NCBI RefSeq assembly: GCF_030285625.1
Contig: NZ_CP127294.1
Coordinates: 6,108,001-6,172,000, forward strand
Source: Amycolatopsis sp. 2-15
Lineage (GTDB): Bacteria > Actinomycetota > Actinomycetes > Mycobacteriales > Pseudonocardiaceae
DNA: 64,000 bases
Direction: 5' to 3'
Part shown: one piece after another, positions 7,678 through 16,140 of the stretch
Layout: each line of letters opens with the position of its first letter
Numbering within the stretch: the first letter of the stretch is position 1
Notes under the pieces: generated by a model
What the model was told of the DNA's origin: nothing
Database searches by the model: none
What the model saw: only the letters and a program-made list of their open reading frames with translations
Program-made: the position numbers and the translations under genes

Positions 7678-9942
7678 ATGAGCATTGTCGGCACCCGCGT
7701 GGTGCGCGTCGAGGACGAGAAGCTGATCACCTCGGGCGGAACGTACGTCGACGACTTGCGGGAGGCGGCGCTCACCGGCGCGGTCCACGCGGTCTTCGTG
7801 CGCAGCCCGATCGCCCACGCGCGCATCTCCGGCATCGACACCGAAGAGGCGAAGCAGGCACCGGGAGTCGTCGGCGTTTTCACGGCGGCGGACCTCGACC
7901 TCGCGCCTCTCCCCACCGGACCCGTCACCGAACCGTTCCTCGCCACGGACGTCGTGCGTTACGTCGGCGAACCCGTCGCGCTGGTGCTCACCGAAGAGCG
8001 CTACCAGCTGGCCGACGCGGCGGAGCTGGTCGACGTGGACTACGACCCGCTGGACGCGGTGGCGAGCATCGACGCCGCGCTGTCCGGCGAAACCGAGCTG
8101 TTCCCCGGTGGCGGTGTCACCGGCAACGTCATGCAGGTGAACGGCGCCGAGGAGTTCGACGACGCGGCGTTCGCGGACTGCGACGCCGTGGTCACGCAGA
8201 CGATCCTCAACCCACGAGTGGCCCCGGCGTCGCTCGAAGTGCGCGGCGGTTCGGCCGCGTGGGGCGAGGACGGGCGGCTGACGCTGTGGCTGTCCACGCA
8301 GAACGCCCAGATCGCCCGGACCACCGTGGCGGGTGCGCTGGGGCTCGACGAGGACCGGGTGCGCGTGATCGCGCCGGACGTCGGTGGCGGCTTCGGCGCC
8401 AAGATCGGCGCCGACCCCGAGGCGAGCCTGCTCGGCTGGGCCGCGCGTGCCGTCGGGCGGCCGGTGCGGTGGACCGAGTCGCGCAGCGAGAACCTCACGG
8501 CGATGACCCACGGCCGGGCGCAGCAGAACACCGTGACCATCGGTGGGAAGCGCGACGGGACGGTGCTCGCGTACCGGATCGACGTCGTGCAGGACAGCGG
8601 CGCCTACCCGCGCGCGATGTTCCTGCCCACGCTGACCGAGATGATGGCGCCCGGTGTGTACCGCTTCCCGGTGGTGCAGACGCGCAGCCGCTGCGTGGTC
8701 ACCAACACCACGCCCATCGCGGCCTACCGCGGCGCGGGCCGGCCCGAGGCGACGGCCGCGGTCGAGCGCGCGATGGACCTGTTCGCCGCGGAGATCGGGA
8801 TGGATCCCGCCGAGGTGCGGCGGGTCAACTTCATCCGCCCGGAGGAGTTCCCGTACACCACGCCGACCGGCGGGGACTACGACACGGGCGAGTACGCGGC
8901 GGCGCTGGACAAGGCGCTCGAGGCCGCGGGCTACGCCGAACTGCGCGCGGAGCAGGAGCTGCGCCGCGCCGCGGGCGACCCGGTGGCGCTGGGCCTCGGT
9001 ATCGCGGCCTACGTCGAGATCACCGGCGGCGATGCGAACGGCGAGAGCGGCCGCGTCGACATCCACGAAGACGGTTCGGTCACTGCGTACACGGGCAGCT
9101 CGCCGCACGGCCAGGGGCTCGCGACGTCGCTGGCGATGCTGCTGTCCGACCAGCTCGGCGTGCCGCTGGCGAAGATCACCGTGAAGCACGGCGACACCGA
9201 CGAGGTCCCGCGCGCGGTCGGCACCTTCGGCTCGCGGTCGTTGCAGCTGGGCGGCTCGGCGATCCGGCAGGCGGCCGACGAGGTGATCGCCCAGGCTCGC
9301 GAGCTCGCGGCCGACCTGCTCGAGGCCGCGCCGGAGGATCTGGAGCTCGACACCGAACGCGGGGTCTGGCAGGTGCGCGGCGCCCCGTCGAGTACCACGC
9401 TCGACTGGGCGCGGATCGTGTCCTCGGCCGAGCGCACGGCGCTGTCGGCCGATGTGTGGTTCGGCGACGGCAAGCCGACGTTCCCGTTCGGCGCGCACCT
9501 CGCCGTGGTCGAGGTCGACACGGAGACGGGCAAGGTCGAGGTGCGGCGGCTGGTCGCGGTCGACGACGCCGGGCCGGTGGTGAACCCGCTGACCTTCCGC
9601 GGCCAGCGCCACGGCGGGCTCGGCCAGGGCATTGCCCAGGCGCTGCTGGAGGTCGTGAACTACGACGAAGACGGCAACCCGACCACGGCCACGCTCGCGG
9701 ACTACTCGTTTGTGACCGCGACCGAGCTGCCCGACTTCGAGCTCGTGGACATGGCGACGCCCACGACACGGAACCTGCTGGGGGTCAAGGGGATCGGCGA
9801 GGCCGCGACGATCGGGTCGACGCCGGCGGTGCACAACGCGGTGGTCGACGCGCTCGCCCACCTCGGCGTGCGGCACCTGGACATGCCGACCACCCCGATG
9901 CGGGTCTGGGCGGCCCTGAACGACGTGAGGAAGGCGAACTGA
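7678..9942 (+). CDS. Molybdenum hydroxylase large subunit, form II (AYRGAGR) type
   Basis: 754 residues, typical for CoxL/XdhA-like catalytic subunits that carry Mo-molybdopterin cytosine dinucleotide. Molybdopterin-binding features include [18 protein letters not shown] and [21 protein letters not shown] with the catalytic Glu. The active-site signature is AYRGAGR at 349-355, the mark of form II proteins; it lacks the Cu-binding Cys of form I CO dehydrogenase, so an aldehyde, purine or other heterocycle is as likely a substrate as CO. Start ATG 7678 follows AGGAGG. It is followed one base later by the iron-sulfur subunit and then the FAD subunit (order L-S-M). Confidence 0.92.
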   Translation: MSIVGTRVVRVEDEKLITSGGTYVDDLREAALTGAVHAVFVRSPIAHARISGIDTEEAKQAPGVVGVFTAADLDLAPLPTGPVTEPFLATDVVRYVGEPVALVLTEERYQLADAAELVDVDYDPLDAVASIDAALSGETELFPGGGVTGNVMQVNGAEEFDDAAFADCDAVVTQTILNPRVAPASLEVRGGSAAWGEDGRLTLWLSTQNAQIARTTVAGALGLDEDRVRVIAPDVGGGFGAKIGADPEASLLGWAARAVGRPVRWTESRSENLTAMTHGRAQQNTVTIGGKRDGTVLAYRIDVVQDSGAYPRAMFLPTLTEMMAPGVYRFPVVQTRSRCVVTNTTPIAAYRGAGRPEATAAVERAMDLFAAEIGMDPAEVRRVNFIRPEEFPYTTPTGGDYDTGEYAAALDKALEAAGYAELRAEQELRRAAGDPVALGLGIAAYVEITGGDANGESGRVDIHEDGSVTAYTGSSPHGQGLATSLAMLLSDQLGVPLAKITVKHGDTDEVPRAVGTFGSRSLQLGGSAIRQAADEVIAQARELAADLLEAAPEDLELDTERGVWQVRGAPSSTTLDWARIVSSAERTALSADVWFGDGKPTFPFGAHLAVVEVDTETGKVEVRRLVAVDDAGPVVNPLTFRGQRHGGLGQGIAQALLEVVNYDEDGNPTTATLADYSFVTATELPDFELVDMATPTTRNLLGVKGIGEAATIGSTPAVHNAVVDALAHLGVRHLDMPTTPMRVWAALNDVRKAN

Positions 9943-9943
9943 C

Positions 9944-10414
9944 GTGCGGGTCTCCATCGAGGTGAACGGCCGGACCACGGCCGGCGAGGTGCCGGACCGG
10001 ACGTTGCTGGTGCACTACCTGCGCGACACCGTCGGGCTCACCGGCACGAACATCGGCTGCGACACCACGTCGTGCGGCGCCTGCACGGTCCTGTTCGACG
10101 GTGAGTCGGTGAAGTCGTGCACGGTGCTGGCCGCGCAGGCCGACGGCCACGAAGTGACCACAGTGGAGGGTCTGGCCGGCGACGACGGCGAGCTGCACCC
10201 CGTGCAGCGCGCTTTCCGCGAGCAGCACGGGCTCCAGTGCGGGTTCTGCACGCCGGGGATGATGATGGCGTCGGTGTCGCTGCTGAAGGAGAACCCGCGG
10301 CCGTCGCGGCGCGAGGTCCGGGAAGCGCTCGAAGGGAACCTGTGCCGCTGCACGGGTTACCACAACATCGTGAGCGCCGTGGTCGAGGCTTCGGGTGCGG
10401 AGGTGGACCGGTGA
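9944..10414 (+). CDS. [2Fe-2S] small subunit of the form II Mo hydroxylase
   Basis: 156 residues. The N-terminal plant-type ferredoxin motif is [13 protein letters not shown] with a further Cys in VKSCTVL; the C-terminal helical [2Fe-2S] motif has CGFCTPGM and [11 protein letters not shown]. All eight cluster cysteines are present. It transfers electrons from the Mo centre to the FAD subunit. GTG start one base after the large-subunit stop; its stop overlaps the next GTG (GTGA). Confidence 0.93.
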   Translation: MRVSIEVNGRTTAGEVPDRTLLVHYLRDTVGLTGTNIGCDTTSCGACTVLFDGESVKSCTVLAAQADGHEVTTVEGLAGDDGELHPVQRAFREQHGLQCGFCTPGMMMASVSLLKENPRPSRREVREALEGNLCRCTGYHNIVSAVVEASGAEVDR

Positions 10415-11225
10415 TTCCCGCCGAGTTCTCCTACCGCCGCGCGTCCACTGTGGACGAGGCACTCGCACTGCTGGCCGAGCACGGCGAGGACGCGAAGCTG
10501 CTCGCCGGCGGGCATTCGCTGCTGCCGCTGATGAAACTGCGGTTCGCCGCGCCCGAGATCGTCGTGGACATCGCGCCGCTCGACGAGCTGAAGTTCGTGC
10601 GGCTCGATGGGGACGAGGTGGTGATCGGCGCGCTGTCGCGCTACCACGACCTCGAAGGCGATCCGGTGCTCGCCGAGCACGCGCCGCTCGTCGCGCACGC
10701 GTCCGGTGCCGTCGGCGATCCGCAGGTGCGCCACCGCGGCACGCTCGGCGGTTCGCTCGTGCACGCCGACTCGGCCGCCGACCTGCCCGCGGTGATCCTC
10801 GCGTCCGACGGCGTGCTCGTCGCGCGCGGCCCGGCGGGGAGCGGCGCATCCCGGCCGCGGAGTTCTTCCTGGGCCCGTTCACCACACCGCTGGAACCGGA
10901 CGAGCTGCTGACCGAGATCCGCCTGCCCAGCCAGGCCGGGCTCGGCTGGGGCTTCGAGAAGTTCACGCGCCGCGCCATCGACTGGGCGATCGTGGGTGTC
11001 GCGGTGGTGGGCAAGTCCGTGGGGCTGATCAACCTCGGCGGCACCCCGCTGCGGGCCGCGGCGACGGAGAAAGCCTTGGCGGAGGGCGCTTCGGCCGACG
11101 AGGCCGCGGCGCTCGCCGCCGAGGACACCTCGCCGCCCGACGAGCCCCATGCGTCGGCGGAGTACCGCCGGCACCTGGCGCGCGTGCTGACGCGACGGGC
11201 GCTGCTGGCGGCGGGCATCGCCTGA
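10411..11225 (+). pseudogene. FAD-binding medium subunit of the form II Mo hydroxylase, frameshifted
   Basis: Begins at GTG 10411 overlapping the previous stop. The first part (FSYRRASTVDEALALL, LLAGGHSLLPLMKLR, HRGTLGGSLVHADSAAD) is a normal CoxM-like FAD domain. Near 10835, in GGCCCGGCGGGGAGCGG, the frame is lost. The neighbouring frame resumes with ERRIPAAEFFLGPFTTPLEP and runs normally to 11225 with the C-terminal CODH-FAD domain (AEYRRHLARVLTRRALL). Adding one G to the GGGG run restores GPAGERRIPAAEFF exactly. So this is either a one-base sequence error or a true single-base deletion that would disable the complex. Full length restored would be about 271 residues, slightly short of the usual 280-300. 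Confidence 0.85.
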
Positions 11226-11310
11226 ACCAGCCGGCCGGTGGGGAACGGGCGTGATCGTGACGTCCGTTTCCCGCCAGCCGCGGGCGCCCGGCGTGCGCAG
11301 ACTGGGGGAC

Positions 11311-12003
11311 GTGAACACGACGTTTCCCTTGCACACGGCCATCGAGCCCGGAATCCTGTACTTCGGCACCCCCGTGGTGCTGATCTCCACGACCAATGAG
11401 GACGGTTCGGCGAACCTCGCCCCGATGTCCTCGGCGTTCTGGCTGGGCTGGCGAGCCATGCTCGGCCTGGGCGCGCGGTCGAAGACCACGCAGAATCTGC
11501 GGCGCACGCGCGAGTGCGTGCTGAATCTGCCTTCTTCCGCCCTCGCCGCGGCCGTCGATCGGCTCGCGCTCACCACGGGTTCGGACCCGGTGCCGCCGGG
11601 CAAGCAGCAGCGCGGCTACTTCCACGTCGCCGACAAGTTCGCCCGTGCGGGCCTCACCGCGGTGCCGTCCGAGACGGTCGCGCCGCCGCGCGTCGCGGAG
11701 TGCCCGGTGGCCATGGAGGCCGTCCTCGAGGCCACCCATCCCTTCGCCGCCGACGACGAGGCGCAGGACGGCTCCGTCGTGGGCCTGGAGGTCCGCGTCC
11801 AGCGCGTCTTCGTCCACGACGACATCCGCCTGCCCGGCACCGAAGACCACGTGGACCCCGACGCGTGGCGCCCGCTGATCATGAGCTTCCAGAAGCTCTA
11901 CGGCTTGGGCTCACAGGTGCACGAGTCGACACTGGCGTCCATTCCGGAGCGGCTGTACCGGGGCCCGGACATCGACCGGGCCCGACAGGTCCAGACCCGT
12001 TGA
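11311..12003 (+). CDS. Flavin reductase-like (FMN-binding split barrel) protein
   Basis: 230 residues. The start region TPVVLISTTNEDGSANLAPM-S is the typical strand pair of flavin reductase / flavoredoxin-like split-barrel proteins, followed by ARSKTTQNLRRTRECVLNLP. No partner oxygenase is adjacent. GTG 11311 is chosen because GGGGGAC precedes it. It lies 85 bp after the Mo-hydroxylase set and may read through from it, but it is probably a separate unit. Exact substrate and cofactor preference cannot be told. Confidence 0.8.
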   Translation: MNTTFPLHTAIEPGILYFGTPVVLISTTNEDGSANLAPMSSAFWLGWRAMLGLGARSKTTQNLRRTRECVLNLPSSALAAAVDRLALTTGSDPVPPGKQQRGYFHVADKFARAGLTAVPSETVAPPRVAECPVAMEAVLEATHPFAADDEAQDGSVVGLEVRVQRVFVHDDIRLPGTEDHVDPDAWRPLIMSFQKLYGLGSQVHESTLASIPERLYRGPDIDRARQVQTR

Positions 12004-12021
12004 GGGTTTTCGCAGAAACCC
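12004..12021. terminator. Short stem between convergent genes
   Basis: GGGTTT and AAACCC arms with a six-base loop begin directly after the stop of the flavin-reductase-like gene and face the end of the serine hydrolase gene. A weak bidirectional terminator is possible; the stem is only 6 bp. Confidence 0.35.
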
Positions 12022-12033
12022 GCGCGTGGGCGG

Positions 12034-12981
12034 TCAGCCCGCGGTCCAGGCCGCCAGTGCCGGAGCCAGCGCCTTGATCCCCGCGGTCACCGCGGCGCGG
12101 CCCTTCGCCGACGACGTGGCGGCCGGCTGCTGCGTCAGGAGCACCACGACGTAGCGGGAGTCGACGATCCCGGTGGTGTTGAGCACGAGCGCCGAGTGCA
12201 GGATCATCCAGCCCTGCTTGATCTCCCACGTCGCGCCGGGCAGACCGTCGGGGATGCCGAAGTACTGCGGGTAGCCGTCGTCGGCGGGCTGGCGCGCGTC
12301 GGCCATCGCGGTGAGCAACGGCTGCGCCGTGGCGTCGGGGACGGTGTCGGTGAGGTAGCGGTAGGTGGTGACCACGTCGTCGGGGCTCATCTTCGTCATG
12401 CCCCACTGGCCCGGGTCCGTCGGTTCGACCGTGTGGGAAAGCCCGATGAGGTCGGCCATCCGCCCGACGATCGCGGTCCCGCCGTCGGCTTCCCACAGCT
12501 TGTCGGCGATGCCGTCGTTGCTGCCGGAGATCATGTCGGTGAGCTCGTCGGCGGTGTCGCCGGCGGGGACCTGCCAAGTGCCGTCGTCGTACAGCGAGTC
12601 GAGCGCGATGAGCAACTTCACCACGGAAGCCGTGTAGTACGGGGTCTCGGGGTCGGCGAGCGCGAGGGTTTCGCCCGTCTTCGTGTCGTAGACCGTGAGC
12701 CCGACCTTCGTGCCCTTCGACGCGGCGGTCACCGCGTCGATCACGTCGTCGGCTACCGCCGAGGGGGCGGGCAGGGGAGGCGTCGGGGTGGTCGGTGTCG
12801 TCGACGAGGCCGGCGGTTCGCTTGTGGTCGGCGACGCGGGGGAGGACGAAGGCGGCGGCAGCGTCTGCGCCGCGGGCATCGTCGTCATGTGCCGCGTACT
12901 CGCCGTGACGACGACCGCCGTCGTGAGGACCGTCGCGGTGAGGCCCGCGGCGGCGAGCGTCCATCTCAGCCGTCTTGCCAT
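12034..12981 (-). CDS. Exported serine hydrolase of the class A beta-lactamase fold
   Basis: 315 residues. An N-terminal hydrophobic anchor (LAAAGLTATVLTTAVVV) is followed by a long Pro/Ser/Thr-rich linker (about residues 38-75), then a penicillin-binding/beta-lactamase-like domain: YTASVVKLLIAL carries the S-x-x-K catalytic motif and MISGSNDGIAD the SxN-like motif. The KTG box near the C-terminus is not obvious, so true beta-lactamase activity is doubtful; a cell-wall or esterase role outside the membrane is more likely. Start ATG at 12981. The 183-bp upstream gap to the divergent HxlR gene is relatively AT-rich. Confidence 0.8.
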   Translation of the reverse strand: MARRLRWTLAAAGLTATVLTTAVVVTASTRHMTTMPAAQTLPPPSSSPASPTTSEPPASSTTPTTPTPPLPAPSAVADDVIDAVTAASKGTKVGLTVYDTKTGETLALADPETPYYTASVVKLLIALDSLYDDGTWQVPAGDTADELTDMISGSNDGIADKLWEADGGTAIVGRMADLIGLSHTVEPTDPGQWGMTKMSPDDVVTTYRYLTDTVPDATAQPLLTAMADARQPADDGYPQYFGIPDGLPGATWEIKQGWMILHSALVLNTTGIVDSRYVVVLLTQQPAATSSAKGRAAVTAGIKALAPALAAWTAG

Positions 12982-13164
12982 ACCGGGACAACGCCGCGGA
13001 ACCCCGGAATTGCAGCGGTTTACACCTGTCTGTTTCCTGTGTGTTGCTGTGAAGCCGCTGTGTTCGGCCGAAAGGCTCAGCGCCGCTCCTCGCATGCTAC
13101 GGTCGGTGACGGCTCGTACCGCGAAAGGCAGCAAACCCGGTGCGGCGCAAGGAAGGGAGCGGTG

Positions 13165-13656
13165 ATGGTCCGACGCATCCAGTGGTCCGGGCACGCGTGC
13201 CCGATCGCCCGGGCGGTCGACGTTCTCGGCGAACCGTGGACGCTGCTGATTCTGCGCAACGCCACCACAGGCACCACGCGCTTCGACGAGTTCCGCGACG
13301 AGCTCGGCATCGCCGACAACGTGCTGACGACCCGGCTCACCAAACTCACCGAGGCGGGGCTGCTCGCGCGCGTGCCGTACCGCGACGGCGGCCGCACCCG
13401 CCACGAGTACCGCCTCACGAAGGCGGGCGCAGATGCGCTGCCGGTGCTGCTGTCCCTCGCCGAGTGGGGCGACGAGCACACCACGCCCGACCCGCCCGCC
13501 GAGCGCATGCTGATCGTCCACGGCGCCTGCGGTGCGCGCACGCGCCCCGGCACGCTGTGCGACGAATGCGGCGAACCGATGCACCGCGAGGACATGCGCT
13601 GGTACCGGCCGTGGCGCTCGCCCGAACCCGTGCCGCTCGCCGAACCCGTGAGCTGA
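13165..13656 (+). CDS. HxlR family transcriptional regulator
   Basis: 163 residues. The N-terminal CPIARAVDVLGEPWTLLILRN with FDEFRDELGIADNVLTTRL and LTEAGLLARVPYRDGGRTRHEY is the diagnostic HxlR winged helix with its conserved Cys at the start. The C-terminal tail adds a CxxC pair (TLCDECGEPMHRED) together with the earlier HGACGA Cys, suggesting a small zinc or redox site. ATG 13165 is preceded by GGAAGGGAG. An MFS gene 103 bp downstream is preceded by a perfect 7-bp-arm inverted repeat that is probably its operator, and a second copy sits at 16101. Confidence 0.92.
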   Translation: MVRRIQWSGHACPIARAVDVLGEPWTLLILRNATTGTTRFDEFRDELGIADNVLTTRLTKLTEAGLLARVPYRDGGRTRHEYRLTKAGADALPVLLSLAEWGDEHTTPDPPAERMLIVHGACGARTRPGTLCDECGEPMHREDMRWYRPWRSPEPVPLAEPVS

Positions 13657-13668
13657 ACCTGTTTCCCA

Positions 13669-13696
13669 GCGACGTCCCGTACTCGCGGGACGTCGC
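13669..13696 (+). terminator. Strong hairpin after the HxlR gene
   Basis: Perfect 11-bp stem GCGACGTCCCG / CGGGACGTCGC with a 6-nt loop, 12 bases after the HxlR stop. There is only a short T stretch after it. It separates the regulator transcript from the MFS promoter. Confidence 0.65.
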
Positions 13697-13720
13697 TTCG
13701 GCGGTCCCGTAGTCCGGAGC

Positions 13721-13741
13721 TGACTTGTGCGGAGCAAGTCA
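13721..13741. promoter_or_regulatory. Inverted-repeat operator before the MFS gene (HxlR type)
   Basis: TGACTTG-N7-CAAGTCA, a perfect 7-bp-arm repeat 18 bp before the MFS start. The same 21-bp layout appears at 16101-16121 before another gene. The adjacent HxlR protein is the obvious candidate binder. Confidence 0.75.
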
Positions 13742-13759
13742 ACGTTCTACCGTGCGGTC

Positions 13760-14977
13760 ATGTCGCAGCCAGGTCTGGCGGAGGTGCCCGTGTCCGCCGC
13801 GCGCGGGGCGTTCGCCGCCGGTGCGGCGACGCTGGCCGCGCTGTACGTCGGCAACAACCTGCCGAGTGCGCTGTATGCGTTGCTGCGCAGCACTTTCGGC
13901 TTCTCCGCGCTGATCCAGACCTTGCTCTACGCGGTCGCGGTGGCGGTGATCGTGCCGGCGTTGCTGGTGGCCGGGCCGCTGTCCGACGTCGTCGGGCGCC
14001 GGCCGCTCATGCTGTGCGGTCTTGTCGCGTTCCTCGCCGGCGACCTGGTCTTCGTGCTCGCCACCGGCACGGGCTGGCTGTTCCTGGCCCGCGTCCTGCA
14101 GGGGCTCGGCATGGGTGCCGGCGCCGCGGCGGCGCAGGCGATGCTGAACGACAGCGCGGGGCAGGACGCGCGCGGCCAGCGCCGGGCCTCGCGCACCGCC
14201 ACGGCGTGCGTCACGTTCGGGCTCGCCCTCGGCCCGCTGGCCGGTGGGCTGCTCGCGCAGTACGGCCCGCTGCCGCGGCAGCTGTCGTTCCTTGTCCACG
14301 CCGTGGCCGTCGCCCTGGTGGTGCTGCTCGTGGTTCGGACCCCCCGCGCGGCGGGCTCGGTAGCGAAGCGCTGGAGGCAGCCGCGGCTCGGCGTGCCGCC
14401 CGTGGTCCGGCGCACGTTCCTGATCGCCGGCGCGTGCTCGTTCCTGGCGTGGGCGGTGCTCGGGATGTTCTCCGCTGTCGTGCCCTCGCTCGTGTCGGGC
14501 CTGCTCGGCTCGGCCAATCTCGCGGTCGCGGCGGGCGCGCTCACCCTGATGATCGCCACGTCCGGGTTCGTCCAGTTCGGCGCGGGCAAGCTCGCACCCA
14601 CGGCCGGGCAGGCGATCGGGCTCGTCGTGCTCGCCGCGGGCCTGGCGCTGCTGGTCGTGGCGAACGAGGCCGGCGTCGCGTGGCTCGTGGTGCCGGCGAT
14701 GCTCGGCACGGGGACCGGCCACGGACTGGTCTTCACCGGCGCGCTGGCCGAGCTCACGGTCGTGACGCCGCCCGCCGAGCGCGGCGCGGTGATCGGCAGC
14801 TACTTCGTGGTCAGCTACCTCGGTCTCGGCGGCCCGGTGATCGGTGTCGGCCTGCTCTCGCTCGCGCACGGGCTGTCCGCGGCCACCGTGCTCGTCGCGG
14901 CCGTGGTGGGCGGGTGCTGCCTGGTGCTGGCCCCGCTTGTGTTCCTCGAGATCCGCCGCCGTGGAAATCCACAGTAG
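13760..14977 (+). CDS. MFS transporter (drug:H+ antiporter-like)
   Basis: 405 residues with about twelve hydrophobic helices. The loop 2-3 signature LSDVVGRRPLMLCG (the MFS motif A form DxxGRRxx) and the family's R-x-L-Q-G-L-G-M-G-A-G segment are present, typical of multidrug-type exporters of the 12-helix kind. The start at ATG 13760 lies immediately after the HxlR-type operator, so transcript leaders would be very short. Induced efflux in response to an HxlR ligand (often an electrophile or quinone) is the likely scheme. Confidence 0.88.
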   Translation: MSQPGLAEVPVSAARGAFAAGAATLAALYVGNNLPSALYALLRSTFGFSALIQTLLYAVAVAVIVPALLVAGPLSDVVGRRPLMLCGLVAFLAGDLVFVLATGTGWLFLARVLQGLGMGAGAAAAQAMLNDSAGQDARGQRRASRTATACVTFGLALGPLAGGLLAQYGPLPRQLSFLVHAVAVALVVLLVVRTPRAAGSVAKRWRQPRLGVPPVVRRTFLIAGACSFLAWAVLGMFSAVVPSLVSGLLGSANLAVAAGALTLMIATSGFVQFGAGKLAPTAGQAIGLVVLAAGLALLVVANEAGVAWLVVPAMLGTGTGHGLVFTGALAELTVVTPPAERGAVIGSYFVVSYLGLGGPVIGVGLLSLAHGLSAATVLVAAVVGGCCLVLAPLVFLEIRRRGNPQ

Positions 14978-15003
14978 ACAGTCCACAGGGAACGGGAGAA
15001 GCC

Positions 15004-15506
15004 ATGTCCGTACGCCGGGTCGCGGACGAGGCCGTGCGGCTGGAGGTACCCGTGGCGGCGCCGTTCGCGCAGTTCCGCGCGCGGTACGAAGAGGCCGTGC
15101 CGAAGCTGCCGGAGAAGAACTGGCGCCGCTTGTGGCCGACGGCTCGAGCTGGACGGAGGTCCGGTCAGCCGCCGACGTGAGCGCGCCGTGGGGGTTCCTG
15201 CGGTACTGGGAGACCGACGTCGGCGCGCTCATGAGCCTCGCCGCACCCGCGCGCCCGTGCACGGAGTACCTGATGGGCAACCACACGATCGCCCAGCGGA
15301 TGTTCGTCCACGAGCCCGGCGTGATGCTCTACGCGCCACTGCGCACCACGATCCACGAGGACGGCGACGGCGCCACGTGGTTCAGCGTCGACCTCCCGAG
15401 CAGCCGTTTCGGCAGCTTCGGGAATCCGGCGGTGACGGCCGTCGGCCGCGAGCTCGACGAGAAGGTCGCGGCCCTGCTCGCGCACCTCGGCGCGCCGGTA
15501 GCCTGA
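15004..15506 (+). pseudogene. DUF302 family protein, frameshifted
   Basis: The ATG at 15004 follows GGGAGAAGCC and opens MSVRRVADEAVRLEVPVAAP with the start of a DUF302 fold. After EKNWRRL near 15130 the frame is lost; the adjacent frame continues VADGSSWTEVRSAADVSAPW and runs through GNHTIAQRMFVHEPGVMLYA and SFGNPAVTAVGRELDEK to 15506. One extra G in CTTGTGG would restore a continuous protein of about 167 residues. As with the FAD subunit at 10.8 kb, this could be a sequence error. DUF302 proteins are small and of unknown molecular role. Confidence 0.7.
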
Positions 15507-15538
15507 GCCCGGACGTGCCGGCGGGTGAAGGGGGAGCC

Positions 15539-16045
15539 GTGGCGACGGAACGGATCGGGCCGCCGGCGATCGCGGGGGAGCGGGAGATGCTGCGCGCGTT
15601 TCTCGACTTCCACCGCGCGACGCTGGCGATGAAGTGCGACGGCCTCTCCGACGAGCAGCTGCGCCGGCAGGCGATGCCGCCCTCGACGTTGTCGCTGCTG
15701 GGGCTCGTGCGGCACCTGGCCGAGGTCGAGCGAGCCTGGTTCCGCCGGGTGATCGACGGTGAGGACGTGCCGCTCGTATGGTCGGCCGACGGTGACTACC
15801 AGGTCGCCTACGACGCCACCGACGGCACGCGGGCCGAGGTCTTCGCCGCGTGGCAGGCCGAGGTGGCGCACTCGCGGCGGATCGAGGCGGCCGCCGAGTC
15901 GCTCGACGTCGTCGCATACAACGCGCGGTGGGGCGAGGACGTCTCCCTGCGGCTGGTCATGCTGCACCTGATCCACGAGTACGCCCGGCACAACGGCCAC
16001 GCCGACTTCCTGCGCGAGGGTGTCGACGGCGTCGTCGGCGTCTGA
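15539..16045 (+). CDS. DinB-like (DUF664) protein
   Basis: 168 residues, GTG start after GAAGGGGGA. The four-helix DinB/DUF664 pattern is visible: LRAFLDFHRATLAMKCDGLS, SLLGLVRHLAEVERAWFRR, and HLIHEYARHNGHADFLRE near the end. The three metal-site histidines expected in this family are His in VRHLAEVE, His in HEYARH and the following HNGHAD. Relatives include mycothiol-dependent enzymes, but no specific reaction can be assigned. It ends 95 bp before a gene with its own operator. Confidence 0.82.
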   Translation: MATERIGPPAIAGEREMLRAFLDFHRATLAMKCDGLSDEQLRRQAMPPSTLSLLGLVRHLAEVERAWFRRVIDGEDVPLVWSADGDYQVAYDATDGTRAEVFAAWQAEVAHSRRIEAAAESLDVVAYNARWGEDVSLRLVMLHLIHEYARHNGHADFLREGVDGVVGV

Positions 16046-16100
16046 CCCGAAGGCCGTGCCCAAGACCCCTCCGAAGCCCGAGGTGTGAGAGCGCCGACCC

Positions 16101-16121
16101 TGACTTGTCCTAGGAAAGTCA
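16101..16121. promoter_or_regulatory. Second copy of the HxlR-type operator
   Basis: TGACTTG-N7-AAAGTCA, one base different from the perfect copy at 13721. It is 20 bp before the GTG of the reductase-like gene at 16141, which looks leaderless or nearly so. Same spacing and the same position relative to the start as the first site. Confidence 0.7.
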
Positions 16122-16140
16122 GGGGCCTACTGTCGGACGG

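Noticed and set aside
6790..9978. A 1062-codon open frame on the minus strand across the form II hydroxylase
   Set aside because: It is antisense to a clear Mo-hydroxylase gene, rich in Arg/His/Gly with no domain, and arises from the strong G/C third-position bias of the real gene.
7678..11225. Calling the form II set a CO dehydrogenase
   Set aside because: AYRGAGR lacks the Cu-binding Cys; activity with CO is unproven for many such proteins, so only a Mo hydroxylase is claimed.
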